The position numbers and the translations under genes are program-made. Of a stretch of DNA of 64,000 nt, positions 20,716-31,495 are shown piece by piece. The first letter of the stretch is position 1; every line of letters starts with the position of its first letter. Origin of the DNA: Nymphaea colorata (lineage: Eukaryota; Streptophyta; Magnoliopsida; Nymphaeales; Nymphaeaceae); the NCBI RefSeq assembly GCF_008831285.2, contig NC_045141.1, positions 1,924,001 through 1,988,000 of the forward strand, given 5' to 3'. Under the pieces are notes generated by a model that ran no database searches, was not told the origin of the DNA, and worked only from the letters and a program-made list of their open reading frames with translations.

Positions 20716-22256
20716 ATATCAATTCATAGTTACATCATGTCTTCCCTCCTAATTGAACTTTGCTTTTTTTCATCATCCTCTTTCTTTCTTTCCTTCCTTG
20801 AAAGTTATCTATATATTATGCATGCATAGTTGCTTGGTTCTTTACTTACATGTGAATGCATGTCGGGAATGAGAGTGTGGTTTGGAGACTCTTTATTTTC
20901 ATATTAATCTTTGAGGTTGGGACTTGTCCAACCCGAGATAAACTCTCACGAAAATGTACATGTTAATATGCATTTCCATATCATTTTGCGCTAGTTTCCT
21001 TCTTAATCATCACATTAGGAACCTTAACGAGTGCCTCGTTATGTTGTTTGTTTTCTTTCATACCCAACGGTGGAAGAAATATATCTCTTACAACAAACCA
21101 AATAATAACATTCTATGCTTATATAAATCATATTTTCTAAAACATTTTAAAAAAGAACCTTCTAACATGACCTTAAGGACTTAGCTTAGACTCTTGCATG
21201 AGTCCAAACTCCCCTCCGGCCCACATTAAATTTGAAGTTGGTAATTTTAAGTTGTTCCTTGAATTTTCTAATCTTGTGAAGGTATGGATGTATACACATG
21301 TTATATACATTTATGCCAACATGATGACCCCCATATTTCTCTCTCTATGCTTTCACTTTCTATTTTATAAATTTTCATATGTGCATGAATACGTATGTAC
21401 ATGTGCTCCATCTCCTCTCTTTCAAATATTTATTCCTCTTTTCAAGACAAATATCTTCTCTTATAACATTTCTCATACCCATATATGCGTATGATATTTT
21501 TCTTTTTCTCTAAAATCTCTATTCCTCTTCGAATCAACACATCTTTTTCTCTTAAACTTTCATATATGTGTATATGTGATGGTATGTACACATGTATGCA
21601 TGTCTTTCTTTATATCTCTGTTTCCTTTCATAAGAATGTTTTATCTCTTGTATTCTTTTTAACATTCTCACCTCATGAACTTTCTATTTACCAACTTCAA
21701 TAAGACCACAAACCAAGTAATGACCCAATATTGGAATCATGCTTGATGTTCTACAATCTCTATCCCTTTTCAAAAACTTTTCCTTCTTATATACAATAAT
21801 TATAATAACGAAATCTTAGATGTATATTGTGGTAGGAATGACATTAGATGAATGTTGTGGTAGGAATGTTTTACATTTTTTTCAATCATATAGGGTAAAT
21901 GCATCCATGCATTCTCACCCACTTTATTTCATTTATGACCACAAGCATCTCTCCAAAGGAACTTAAGCAAGAAGGGATGGAGCTCTAGCTAGGTGGTAAC
22001 CGAATTAGAGCAAAATCTCAAACCTACTTAAAGTCTTAAGAGAACACTAAAGTGATTTCAAAATGTTTTCACAAGTTTTTCAAATGATATTTACTAGTTT
22101 CACTTTTTCCTCAAAACATTTCACATTTTCAAGCAATTCTTCAAGAACCATTTCAAAAGTTTGAAACTTCAAACTTTCAATATTTTCTACACCGCATATA
22201 GAATCAAAAAGATGTTTAAGTTAAAACGAAATGCATCAATGATAAACATAGTCTTT

Positions 22257-22318
22257 GGGTTGATTACCCCCGGTAAAGGCGCCGGGAACGGTCGATCCTC
22301 GTACCGACGGGCGAGTCC
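22257..22318 (+). promoter_or_regulatory. conserved GC-rich U5 element upstream of the PBS
   Basis: The block GATTACCCCCGGTAAAGG, CGCCGGGAACGGTCG, CCTCGTACCGACGGGCGAG is an island of GC in AT-rich U5. It can fold into two short hairpins (CCCGG/CCGGG and CTCG/CGAG). Recognisable counterparts occur at the same place near the ends of LTRs A (9290-9365), B (16780-16840) and C (56460-56530) on the minus strand. It is probably a structural RNA signal near the primer site; the function is inferred. Confidence 0.55.
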
Positions 22319-22398
22319 ATTTCTTTCCTCTTTCAAAACAAAAACCTTATTTTTCTGGAGCACTCCAAAACCAATGAAAATTTTGAGATGCAAACAGA

Positions 22399-22415
22399 TG
22401 GCGACCGTGATGGGA
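22399..22415 (+). other. primer-binding site
   Basis: TGGCGACCGTGATGGGA begins two bases after the LTR1 end. TGG is the complement of a tRNA CCA terminus. The tRNA species is not assigned. Confidence 0.75.
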
Positions 22416-23205
22416 CCCATCATCGTTTGGCTATGATTATTGATGCATTTTCACTAATTTGAACATCTCATGTATTGCCAATGATAAAGCATGTCCCTTA
22501 TTTTGGCCTCGACCCCATTGGCATTTCATTGCATTGTTTGATGATTGTAAATGTTTTCTTGCACATAGGACTAATTGAGAAGGATCAATCATGTTCACAC
22601 ATATTTATGATCACATACCACCCTTCTCAATTTAGAAGTTGTTTGAAAGCCATGTTTGCTCTTCTATTTTAATCTTCAAACTTAGGCAACATTGCATTAG
22701 AGACAACTCAATTTATATGATTTCTCATATTTCAAAATTCCTCATACCTATTTGTCCCGGTCATCATGTTGCCGGGCTTGGTCTTTGGCGGTACACAAGA
22801 CTAAGCCTTACAACTAGACCACACCTTGGGTGGGAATGCCCCCTCGTTAGTACCATGAGTGGTAATTTATGGTATATCGACGAGTGATCAAGAAGAAGTT
22901 GATGAACTCTACCCTTAGTTGCCTAAGGAAGAATCTATGCTCGTACTAAGCCATTTGGCTAAGGTATATAAGCATAACTTGATATCGGATTATCGTGACA
23001 CAAAATTATCTCAATTAGGTTCCTATACCCAATTTTCTAAAAAAAAAAAAAAAAAAAAAATTATTTAATGATAGATGTTGATGTGCGTGAAACCTTATGT
23101 GATGATTTGCAACCTCATTCCACACATCTACCTCATATTGTCTTTGTCAACCTAGTCAATGTTTTCCACTAATTCAATTTTTATCTTTTAGAGTCATCAT
23201 TCAAG
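22416..23205 (+). other. untranslated leader with A-tract
   Basis: Non-coding leader between the PBS and the first ORF. It holds a pure A run at 23039-23060. Its middle part (22880-23035) is clearly related, on the opposite strand, to 56070-56200 next to LTR C, including a CCTTAGTTGCCTAAGG palindrome-like segment and GGCTAAGGTAT. Confidence 0.65.
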
Positions 23206-24426
23206 ATGTATTCTTTCCAACGTGGTGTCACATTCCCTTATGATCACATCCTCTTTGGGGAAGGTCCCGAACGGTCCACCTACATTTCTCTTGAGTCTCA
23301 ACCTTTGGCTCCCGAATGGTATCGGACTTGGCATCCCACCTTCTCTCGGATGTTTCCTTCTTACTTTGAAGAATGTGGGCTAGAGACAGTGGCAGCTGGA
23401 GGAATGCAGTCAGTTAATGGAAATTTGGTACATGCAATCGCCGAGCGTTGGAACCCAAGGACCTCATCTTTTTGGTTTCCATGGGGAGAAATGACAATAT
23501 TACTAGATGAATTTGCCGAAATACTAGACCTCCCTACCCCAACTTGTGACCCAAATGATCTATTGGAAAAACAATTCCTTATGAACCCAACCAAGGTCAA
23601 TGCAAATGACCTCATTGCTCACTTTACTGGACGGAAAACTTGGCCTTTAGTAGAAAACCATGAAAATCAAAGCATCAACATGAAAAATTTGTATGAAGAA
23701 TTTGGAACCTATGTTGAACCTTCTACCCTACCTCGAAAAGCCATAGGGAGAATTAAACATTGTATGATGCTCTGCACAGTAGGAGTGACCCTTTTTACCA
23801 ATGGAAGTGACCTTTTAGATGTCTGTATTGCCCAACTTTTTCGAGTATGGGGGCATAGAGGGACCCGACACTTGTCAGTAGCAATGACAGCCTTAGCCTT
23901 CCTTTACCGAGGACTCACCCGCTTTACCATTGAAGATATCGACTTCATAGAAGGATGCACATATGCTTTACAATTGTGGTTCCTCAAGCATGCGGGACCC
24001 CAAGCCAGTCTATTCAGAAATACTGATGGATCATTGACAACCTTGGAGCAATACCGTCGTTTGATCGAGCAATTGAATGAAGGAGAGATCATTTGGGATT
24101 ATTGTGATCGTCGGCAGAGCCTACCCCGATACACTCACCATCATCATGGGCGTACCACACTCTTGGGCCCTTACTTCATAGTTGATTATTGTGCTGATAG
24201 ATGTATGAGACAGTTCTCTCAAAGGCAGAAGATGGTCTCTGTGCATGCACCAATTGGAGCTATTCCCGAATTTGACCTTAGTTCTCCTCAATGGACAGCA
24301 TTGTTTGCAGTAGCTCGACAAGAATGGAAGACACAAATATCATACACTTGGTTCATAGGCCCAGTGGTGAAGAAGGAATACGCTGAGTGGTGGGATGCCA
24401 ACCGACCACCATCCATCATTCCCTAA
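23206..24426 (+). CDS. plant mobile domain (PMD) protein encoded by the retrotransposon
   Basis: A 406-residue open frame starting at ATG 23206 with no internal stop. Residues about 35-130 show the PMD (aminotransferase-like plant mobile domain) signature: PEWYRTWHPTFSRMF, then LVHAIAERWNPRTSSFWFPW, then GEMTILLDEFAEILDLPT. The remaining part to WWDANRP is all-alpha in character and has no catalytic motif that I can name. In Arabidopsis, PMD proteins such as MAIN and MAIL1 act in silencing and genome maintenance, and PMDs are also known from transposable elements. Here it is the first ORF, upstream of gag on the same strand, where Ogre elements carry an ORF1 of unknown function. It is the only fully open ORF in this copy. 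Its role in the element is unknown. Confidence 0.8.
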   Translation: MYSFQRGVTFPYDHILFGEGPERSTYISLESQPLAPEWYRTWHPTFSRMFPSYFEECGLETVAAGGMQSVNGNLVHAIAERWNPRTSSFWFPWGEMTILLDEFAEILDLPTPTCDPNDLLEKQFLMNPTKVNANDLIAHFTGRKTWPLVENHENQSINMKNLYEEFGTYVEPSTLPRKAIGRIKHCMMLCTVGVTLFTNGSDLLDVCIAQLFRVWGHRGTRHLSVAMTALAFLYRGLTRFTIEDIDFIEGCTYALQLWFLKHAGPQASLFRNTDGSLTTLEQYRRLIEQLNEGEIIWDYCDRRQSLPRYTHHHHGRTTLLGPYFIVDYCADRCMRQFSQRQKMVSVHAPIGAIPEFDLSSPQWTALFAVARQEWKTQISYTWFIGPVVKKEYAEWWDANRPPSIIP

Positions 24427-24598
24427 AAAGTTTTATGTTGTCAACTTTGTATTCCTTCTATCGTTATCATCTTTATTAGTATCTTTGGATGTAACTTTTT
24501 AAAACTTGTAATGCAATATGAACCTTCATTTTGTCATCATTTCCGTCCAATAACTCTATTTTCTTATGTCATAAGGTGAATACTTGAAAGCCAACAAG

Positions 24599-27361
24599 AT
24601 GGTTGAAACTAGATCGCAAGCTAAGCAGACTCCTCAAAACGAGGCTTCATCCTCTGAACTCCATCCAGAAACACTTGGCCTCCCAGCAATCGAGCCAGAA
24701 GCTTACTATATGTTCCGTTTGTTCATGGAGCGATTCATGAAAGAGCAAGAAGAGCAAAAGGCCTTGATGGTTACTCCAGAGCCGGATGAAAAGACTGCCA
24801 AGCAAAAAAGAAAGAAGAAAAACAAGTCTTTTGTTGAAAATCAGGATGAAGACCATTTGGGTTCAGATTCGACAACTAGTAAGGAAGAAAGACCCGAACT
24901 GTTTTCTCTCAAAAAGAAAAAGACAACAAAGAAAAATAAAAAGGGAAAAGATGTTATGATAGAAAATAGCTCACCCAGTCCTATCACCACTGAAAGTTCG
25001 GAAGAGAAGCCCAAAAGGAAGAGAAAACCTACAAAGAAAGTAAAAAAGACAAAGAAATACATCACTAGCAGCAGCTCAGACAGTGAGAGTTCTGAAGGAA
25101 AAGTAAAGGAGATCAAGGGCAAAAAGAAAAAGATCAAGCCAGAATTGGTCGAATCAAGTGATGATGAAAGTCCGACTAAGCGCAGATTCTACGAAATAGA
25201 GAAAAGAATGAACAATCTTGAGCTTAGGGGGAAGGGGAAACGTTCATACTCATGTGAGGACTACTACCTTGGCATTGAAGGAGACGAAGACGTGAAAGGC
25301 TTGCCCAGAGAATTCATCAGATATGATGGAACCACTTGTCCACACGTTCATCTTTCAACTTTTTTCAATGATTGCTACAAAATTCGGACAAATGACAGAG
25401 CTTTGTTCTGATATTTTCCAAGAAGTCTTGAAGGCATTGCCGCACAATGGTATAAAGAAAATATCAATCCAATCGAGCTGAAGGAGTTTGACAAGTTGAT
25501 TAACATGTTTGTTGAAAGATTCGAACAAAATGCTCCCATGGCTCCAACCCTCAGTACCATTTGCAGTCTTCGTCAGAAACAAGGAGAAAAGGCTCGAGAA
25601 TTCATCCAAAAATGGAGAATGCAATGCAATAAGATGAAGGAGCCCATTTCTGAGACACAAGCCTTGTCACTCATTAGGAAAAATCTTGCCCAACCCTTGA
25701 AAAGTCTCATCCGCAATGCCCTGATCAAAACCTTTGCTGAGTTGATTGAACAAGCAAACTCGATAGAAGAAGGAATTGAGGAAGGAGATTTTGATGGAAT
25801 TATTGCTCCTAAGTACAAAGAAGATGGAAAGAAAGGATGAAGGACACAGTTGCCCGCACACTTCATAGCCAATGCTGGCATTAGAAAGGACCATGGCAAT
25901 AACTACAAGCATGACAAAGACGTCAGTTTCAAGAAGAACATGCAGTTTCTCAAAGGCGACGATGAAAGGAAAAACAAACACCCAGGTTGGAGCTACGACC
26001 GGAAATTCACTCCTCTGAGCCAGTCTCGGGAGAAGATCCTGGAATACCTTCTCGCCAAAGGAACTATCGTCTTGCCAAAAGTACCAGAGCCTCCAAAAAT
26101 GATGGGAGGAAATAAAGAAAAACTGTGCAAGTTTCATCGTACCCCTGGTCATGACACTGAGGATTGTTTTGTCCTCAAAAATATTATTCAAGACTTCATC
26201 AACAAAGATCTCAAGATTTGTGATGATAACACCCCTGAGATACTAAGGAATCCATTCCCTGACCACGGAAAGGCGACAGTGGCCATGATCAGTACATGCA
26301 CTCCACTTCCATACCATCCACAAGAGCACATTCGACCTTATATTGGGAGCAGCTCACACAAAGTCATGGTGGTAGACCAAGGTAAGGAACCTCTAGATTT
26401 CATTACTATGATGAATGGCAGGATAGAAAGTTTGCCCAAGAAACTTCCTATGATTCCAAAGACTTTTATCTTACAAGGCGATGAATCATCAAATGACTCC
26501 TCAGATAAAGATCCATGCTATTTGGACGTTCTCCCCTTGGAAGAATGTATGGATGAGGGAGACTCGATTCAAGCTTCTAAAAATCAGTCAATTACCTTCT
26601 CAGAAAAAGACCTCTCAAAATGGGGATATTTCCATGAAGATGCTCTTTACATCGTTGTTCAGGTCAATGGGATGACGGTGCCACATGTTTTGATTGATGG
26701 AGGAAGTGGTTTGAATATTTGTCCTGATCTCACGGCTAAAACATTGGGGTTTCGTGAAAACAAATATCGTTCTGATAATACCAAGATCTACGGATACGAT
26801 GGCCGAGGCATGAACAGCAAATGTACCATCGACATGAATGTGATCATTGAAAATACTAGCCATTGTATTGAATTTCATGTGGTAGATGTACCACCATCAT
26901 ACAACTTGCTTTTGGGACGACCTTGGATCCATCAAGTACGAGGGATCACATCCACTCTTCATCAATGCCTGAAATGGAATTTTGGTCCATCAGTCATCAC
27001 TGTCCGTGCTGAGGATCCGGTCAAGAGGTTGAGGCAACCTATGCTCCCTAGGCCAATTGATCCGGTAGATGTACCGAGCATAAGAACAACAAAGGACAGA
27101 CCTTTGGAAGAATGGATGCAGAACATGGAGATAGAGGAACCATCTGGGAATGCTTATACTATTTCAAGCAATCGTGAAAGTTACCAAGAACACCTATTGT
27201 ATGTTCATTTCATGAAAAACCCCAAGGGTTTTCAGTTGCTTCTGAAAGGTGGCTACCGTCCATTCACTGGCCTTGGGAAAAATGAAGATGGCATCTTGCA
27301 ACCGATTAGCATCTCTTTTCAGATGAACATGAGAGGACTGGGATATCATGAAGGAATTTGA
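24599..27361 (+). pseudogene. gag-protease polyprotein with G-patch-like tail (copy 1)
   Basis: One reading frame from ATG 24599 (MVETRSQAKQTP) to TGA 27361. It has a lysine-rich and serine-rich N-terminal region, a retrotransposon gag domain (FPRSLEGIAAQWY, GEKAREFIQKWR), a zinc-knuckle-like CKFHRTPGHDTEDC, an aspartic protease (HVLIDGGSGLNICPDL, then LLLGRPWIH), and a C-terminal FTGLGKNEDGI resembling a G-patch. It would make the capsid and process the polyprotein. Two in-frame TGA codons, at 25409-25411 and 25838-25840, break gag; both could come from CGA by C-to-T change. The same two stops are present in copy 2. An open frame also begins at a TTG at 24584, but ATG 24599 is the sensible start. 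Confidence 0.85.
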
Positions 27362-27524
27362 AGAAGATCTTGGGGGCTAATAGTATTCACTTTTGTTTCA
27401 AAATCCTCCCATGAATTTTGTAATTTTGAACATCTTTTTGTCTCGTCTCATGAGAGAACCCATTCTATGAACTAAGAACCTTTTTTTTTATATATATGCA
27501 AATGCAAGTAATTTTTTGTTGTCA

Positions 27525-27560
27525 ATTTCATCCTAACTCTTTCCTTTATCCTCTTTACAG
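27525..27560 (+). other. probable intron acceptor between protease and RT
   Basis: A strong polypyrimidine run ending TTTATCCTCTTTACAG at 27560 precedes the RT frame, which continues open from ATG 27562 except for a TGA at 27601-27603. The protease frame ends at 27361, and the about 200 bases between are AT-rich and non-coding. Ogre elements are known to splice an intron at this position. I cannot identify the donor. Confidence 0.6.
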
Positions 27561-27561
27561 G

Positions 27562-30500
27562 ATGTCGGAACTCAATATGTCTCAGTTTATTCTTTTTCCA
27601 TGAAAGTCCCCCCAGAAAGCATTTATCGAACAAGCAGTCGGTGAAATGGAACCTATGGCAATACCCGAGTCAGAATTACCAGAATTCACTCAGATTCAGA
27701 AACAAGAACATCCCTCATCTTTGGTGAATGATCCAATTGAAGAAATTAATATTGGAACAAGTGAAGATCCTAAAATTCTTCAAATTGGCACCAGTTTGTC
27801 AGTGAATGAGAAGAAAAGATTGATGGACTTTCTTATAAGTAACCAAGAAGCTTTTGCTTGGACTTATGAAGATATGCCAGGCTTAGACCCCCAATTGGTT
27901 GAACATCGTTTGCCCTTAAATCCTAATTGTAAGCCGATTAAGCAAAAATTGCGCAAGCTTGACCCTCGACTAGAAGGCCCTGTAAAAGAAGGACTAGAGG
28001 ACTTGATAAAGGCAAAATTCATTTGTGCCATCGATTACCCCGAATGGTTGGCGAACATCGTGGTGGTCCCCAAGAAAAATGGCAAAGTTAGGTTGTGCAT
28101 CGACTTTCGAGACTTGAACAAAGCCACACCGAAGGATGATTATCCTCTTCCAAACATTGATCTATTGGTAGACAGTACTGCAGGCCATGCAATGTTTTCT
28201 TTCATGGATGGATATTCGGGATATAATCAAATCAAATTAGCAGTCAAAGATCAACCTAAGACTGCTTTTACTACACCATGGGGTACTTTTTGTTACACGG
28301 TAATGCCATTTGGGTTGAAGAATGCTGGAGCAACCTATCAAAGAGCCATGGCCGCCATCTTCCATGACCAGATGCATAAAATCATGGATGCATATATCGA
28401 TGACATATTGATCAAATCCAAGACAAGAGAAGATCACATTGAAACTCTTGCCCAAGTATTCGAGAGGCTTTTACAGTACCAGCTTCGCCTGAATCCTCAA
28501 AAATGTGTGTTTGTGGTTGAGTCAGGCAAACTGTTGGGTTTCATGGTCAGTAAGAAGGGAATTGAAATGGATCTTACAAAAGCCAAGGCAATAATCGATA
28601 TGCCACCACCTACCAATATCAAGGAGTTGCGAAGCTTGCAAGGACGAATCCAATCCATCAGACGATTCATTTCCAATCTGGCCATGAGATGCGAGCCATT
28701 CAACCAGCTACTGAGGAAAGGTGTCAAGTTTGAATGGGGTTTTGAATGCCAACAGTCATTCGAAAGGATCAAGAAATACCTTCTAAATCCACCAATTCTA
28801 AAACCACCAACGTTGGGAAGACCACTGCTGCTTTACATCACAGTAAATGAGTCAGCATGTGGCGGCTTTTTGGCACAATATGAGGAAGGAAGTCGCATCG
28901 AATATGCAATCTATTACATTAGCAAGACTTTTGTTCAGTACGAAAAGAAGTACTCTCCAATAGAGAAAACTTGTCTGGCATTGGTTTGGATGTGTCAGAA
29001 GTTGAGACATTACTTATTAGCTTGTGAGGTCAAGATACTCTCCAAACTAAATCCTCTCAAGTACATCTTGGAGCAGCCATTCCTTAATGGGCGTATCGCA
29101 AAATGGCAAGTTCTGTTGATGCAATATGATCTTGAATATGTGTCTCAAAAGTCAATCAAAGGACAAACAATTGCGGATCAGTTAGCAGACTTCCCTCAGT
29201 ACGAAGAAATCAGAACAAATGATGAGTTTCCAGATGAACATGTACTAAGATTGGAAACGGTTTCGACATGGAAGAAGTACTTTGACGGGTCCAGAAATGT
29301 GATGGGAGCAGGCATAGGCATCTTACTCATCACTCCAGAAAGCGAAATGATCCCGTACTCTTTGAAACTTGATTTTCCATGTACCCATAACATGGCTGAA
29401 TATGAAGCCCTCATACAAGGACTTCGTTCTTTATTGAGTTTTCAAGTGAAAAGAGTGCATGCCTTCGGCGACTCTCAGCTTATTATAAACCAAGTGAATG
29501 GAGAATGGCAAGTCAAAGATGAAAAGTTGGTGCCATATCAAGAAATTGCTACCTCCTTAATCTGTCAATTCGAAGAAGTACAATTGGCTCACGTAAAGAG
29601 AGAAGGTAACCCTATTGCGGATGGTCTCGCGAGCTTAGGATCAACCATCACTTTTCGAACCAATGAAGCAATCCGTTCTTTTGAGATTGGAAGATTGGAA
29701 CACCCTACTTTTGAAACGATGGCGCATGTTCATCATATCCAAGGGGGGGATACGCCTTGGTACCATGACATCAAAAGGTACATTGAAAGCGGAGAATTCC
29801 CGACTGAAATGTCTAAAAATGAACAAAAAGCATACAACGTATGTCAGCAAGGTACTTATCCTAGCAGGGGTATATACAGACGTGGATTTAGCACTGAATA
29901 CTCTCGGTGCCTTGATGAAGATGAGGCAAAGAAAGTAATCGAAGAATCACATCGAGGAGATTGTGGAGGCCATGTTGGTTACCAAACCCTCACCAAACAA
30001 ATAATTCGAGCAGGGTATTATTGGCCAACCATGCAAAAAGATTGTCACCAATTTGTCAAAAGATGCAAAGAATGTCAACTGCATGCTCCAGTAATTCATG
30101 CCCCAGCCTCTCACTTGCATTCTGTGACATCTCCTTGGCCGTTTCAATGTGGGCCTTTGACGTAGTCGGACCGATATCCCCTACAGCTTCTAACGGCCAT
30201 AAGTATTTTCTTGCTGCAACAGATTATTTTACCAAGTGGGTAGAAGTCGTCACACTTAGAACAGTGGAAGGACGTCATGTAGTGTCCTTCATTCACAAAA
30301 ATCTTCTTTGCAGATTTGGTGTCCCTCATGATATAGTATCAGACAATGGAACACATTTCAAGAATGAAAAGATGAGGCAGTTGTGCAGCAAATACCACAT
30401 CACGCACCATTTTTCAGCTCCTTATTACCCCCAAGGCAATGGACAAGCAGAGGCTACCAACAAGATCCTGATCCGCATCTTGGAATAGACAGTAGAAACT

Positions 30501-31000
30501 GGAAGAGATTGGCATGAAAAGATGCACAACGCTCTATGGGCATATCGCACCACTATGAGAACTCCAACAAATGCCACTCCAGCAGAGCTAGTTTATGGAA
30601 CAGAAGTGGTTCTACCATTACATGTGTTGAAACCTGCTTTGAAGTTCGCTTCTCTCATAGAGCTCCCTCTTACTCAATATCAACAAAAAAGGCTAATGCA
30701 ACTCGATTTGCTAGATGAAAAGAGGCTAAAAGCGGCTGAACATGCTGAAGCTTATCGCCAAAGGGTAGCCAGACAATTTGCCAAGTCAGTTATCGAGAGA
30801 CAGTTCAAAGTGAATGATTCGGTCCTACGATCTGCAGTGTACCTGAGAGGACGACCACGAGGCAAGTGGGCATCAAATTGGGAAGGCCCATATGTCATTA
30901 AGGAAGTTTTGCCCCACAATTCATACCGACTAATTGATGCTGATGGGTGGAATTTGCCGATCCTGTTAATGCCATTCACCTCAAGAAATTTTATGCCTAG
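27562..31000 (+). pseudogene. pol: RT, RNase H, second RNase H, integrase (copy 1)
   Basis: From about 27646 the domains are: RT (RLCIDFRDLNKATPKDDYP, MPFGLKNAGATYQR, AYIDDILIKSK at residue ~249), gypsy RNase H (~395-520, ending TIADQLADFP), a second RNase H of RVT_3 type (~540-670: KKYFDGSRN, AEYEALIQGL, GNPIADGLASLG), and integrase (HRGDCGGHVGY, CKECQ, then D, D and E in WAFDVVG, SDNGTHF, GQAEATNK). There is no chromodomain. Three one-base homopolymer losses near 29831-29875 and one at about 30145 shift the frame; copy 2 lacks them. TAG 30486-30488 cuts the integrase after its catalytic Glu, and TGA 27601-27603 lies near the start. It ends at TAG 30998-31000. Confidence 0.9.
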
Positions 31001-31100
31001 TTCTCTTGTATTCATTTTCCAATCAATGTCAAACATTTGTATTTCCACATCGACTATTCAATCTAGATTCTTCCCAGTTGTAAACATGACAATTACACTG

Positions 31101-31400
31101 GGGCATTTTTATTTTTATCGCTCAGGGTAAAGGGTTAAACCCGCAATATGAGGGCAACCCATGCAGGCAAGGGGTTAAACCTGCAACGCTAGCCAAAGCA
31201 ACCCATGCAGGCAAAGGGGTTAAACCTGTGCTACAAGCCAAAGCAACCCACACAGTTAAAGGGTTCAACTTGTGATGCAAGTCAAGGCAACCCATTCAAG
31301 GGGGTTAATCCTGAATTTGAAATCGGCAAACCCATGCAGGTAAGGGTTAAACCTGCAATTTAAGCTCAAACACCCATTCAAGTAAGGGTAAAGCCTGAAA
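31101..31400 (+). repeat. 3' untranslated tandem repeat, ~40 bp units (copy 1)
   Basis: About seven degenerate units on the theme GGCAACCCATGCAGGCAAGG, then GGTTAAACCTGCAA. It lies between the integrase stop and the PPT. Copy 2 has the same array at 40760-41050 with fewer base losses. A related phrase is present on the minus strand near 54500-54530 next to LTR D. Confidence 0.85.
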
Positions 31401-31482
31401 CATCTCTATGAAAATATCTTGCTTGAAAAATTTGTGGCGTTTATCTTTGTCACTAAGCAAGGCTAACACCGGGCTTATTAAC

Positions 31483-31495
31483 AAAGAGGGGCATC
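31483..31495 (+). other. polypurine tract (copy 1)
   Basis: AAAGAGGGGCATC immediately before TGTAATCACCC. The same tract lies at 41139-41151 before LTR3. Confidence 0.85.

Larger units (their letters stand above)
18908..22396 (+). repeat. LTR1 (5' LTR), 3489 bp
   Basis: TG...CA termini: it starts TGTAATCACCCC and ends GAGATGCAAACA, directly before a TGG-type PBS. U3 holds AGATCCAAAT words (19013-19095) and nine ~69-bp repeats. TATA is at 19765-19772. The region after it is CT-rich and contains three copies of a conserved ~80-base module. Its variants differ from those of LTR2 and LTR3, which agree with each other. Confidence 0.93.

Noticed and set aside
23039-23060. A-run as the tail of a retroposed transcript
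   Set aside because: No TSD or retroposed body precedes it; it is an internal A-tract of the leader.
23206-24426. PMD ORF as a stand-alone host gene
   Set aside because: It lies between the PBS leader and gag, on the same strand, inside TSD-bounded LTRs and recurs in the second internal copy.
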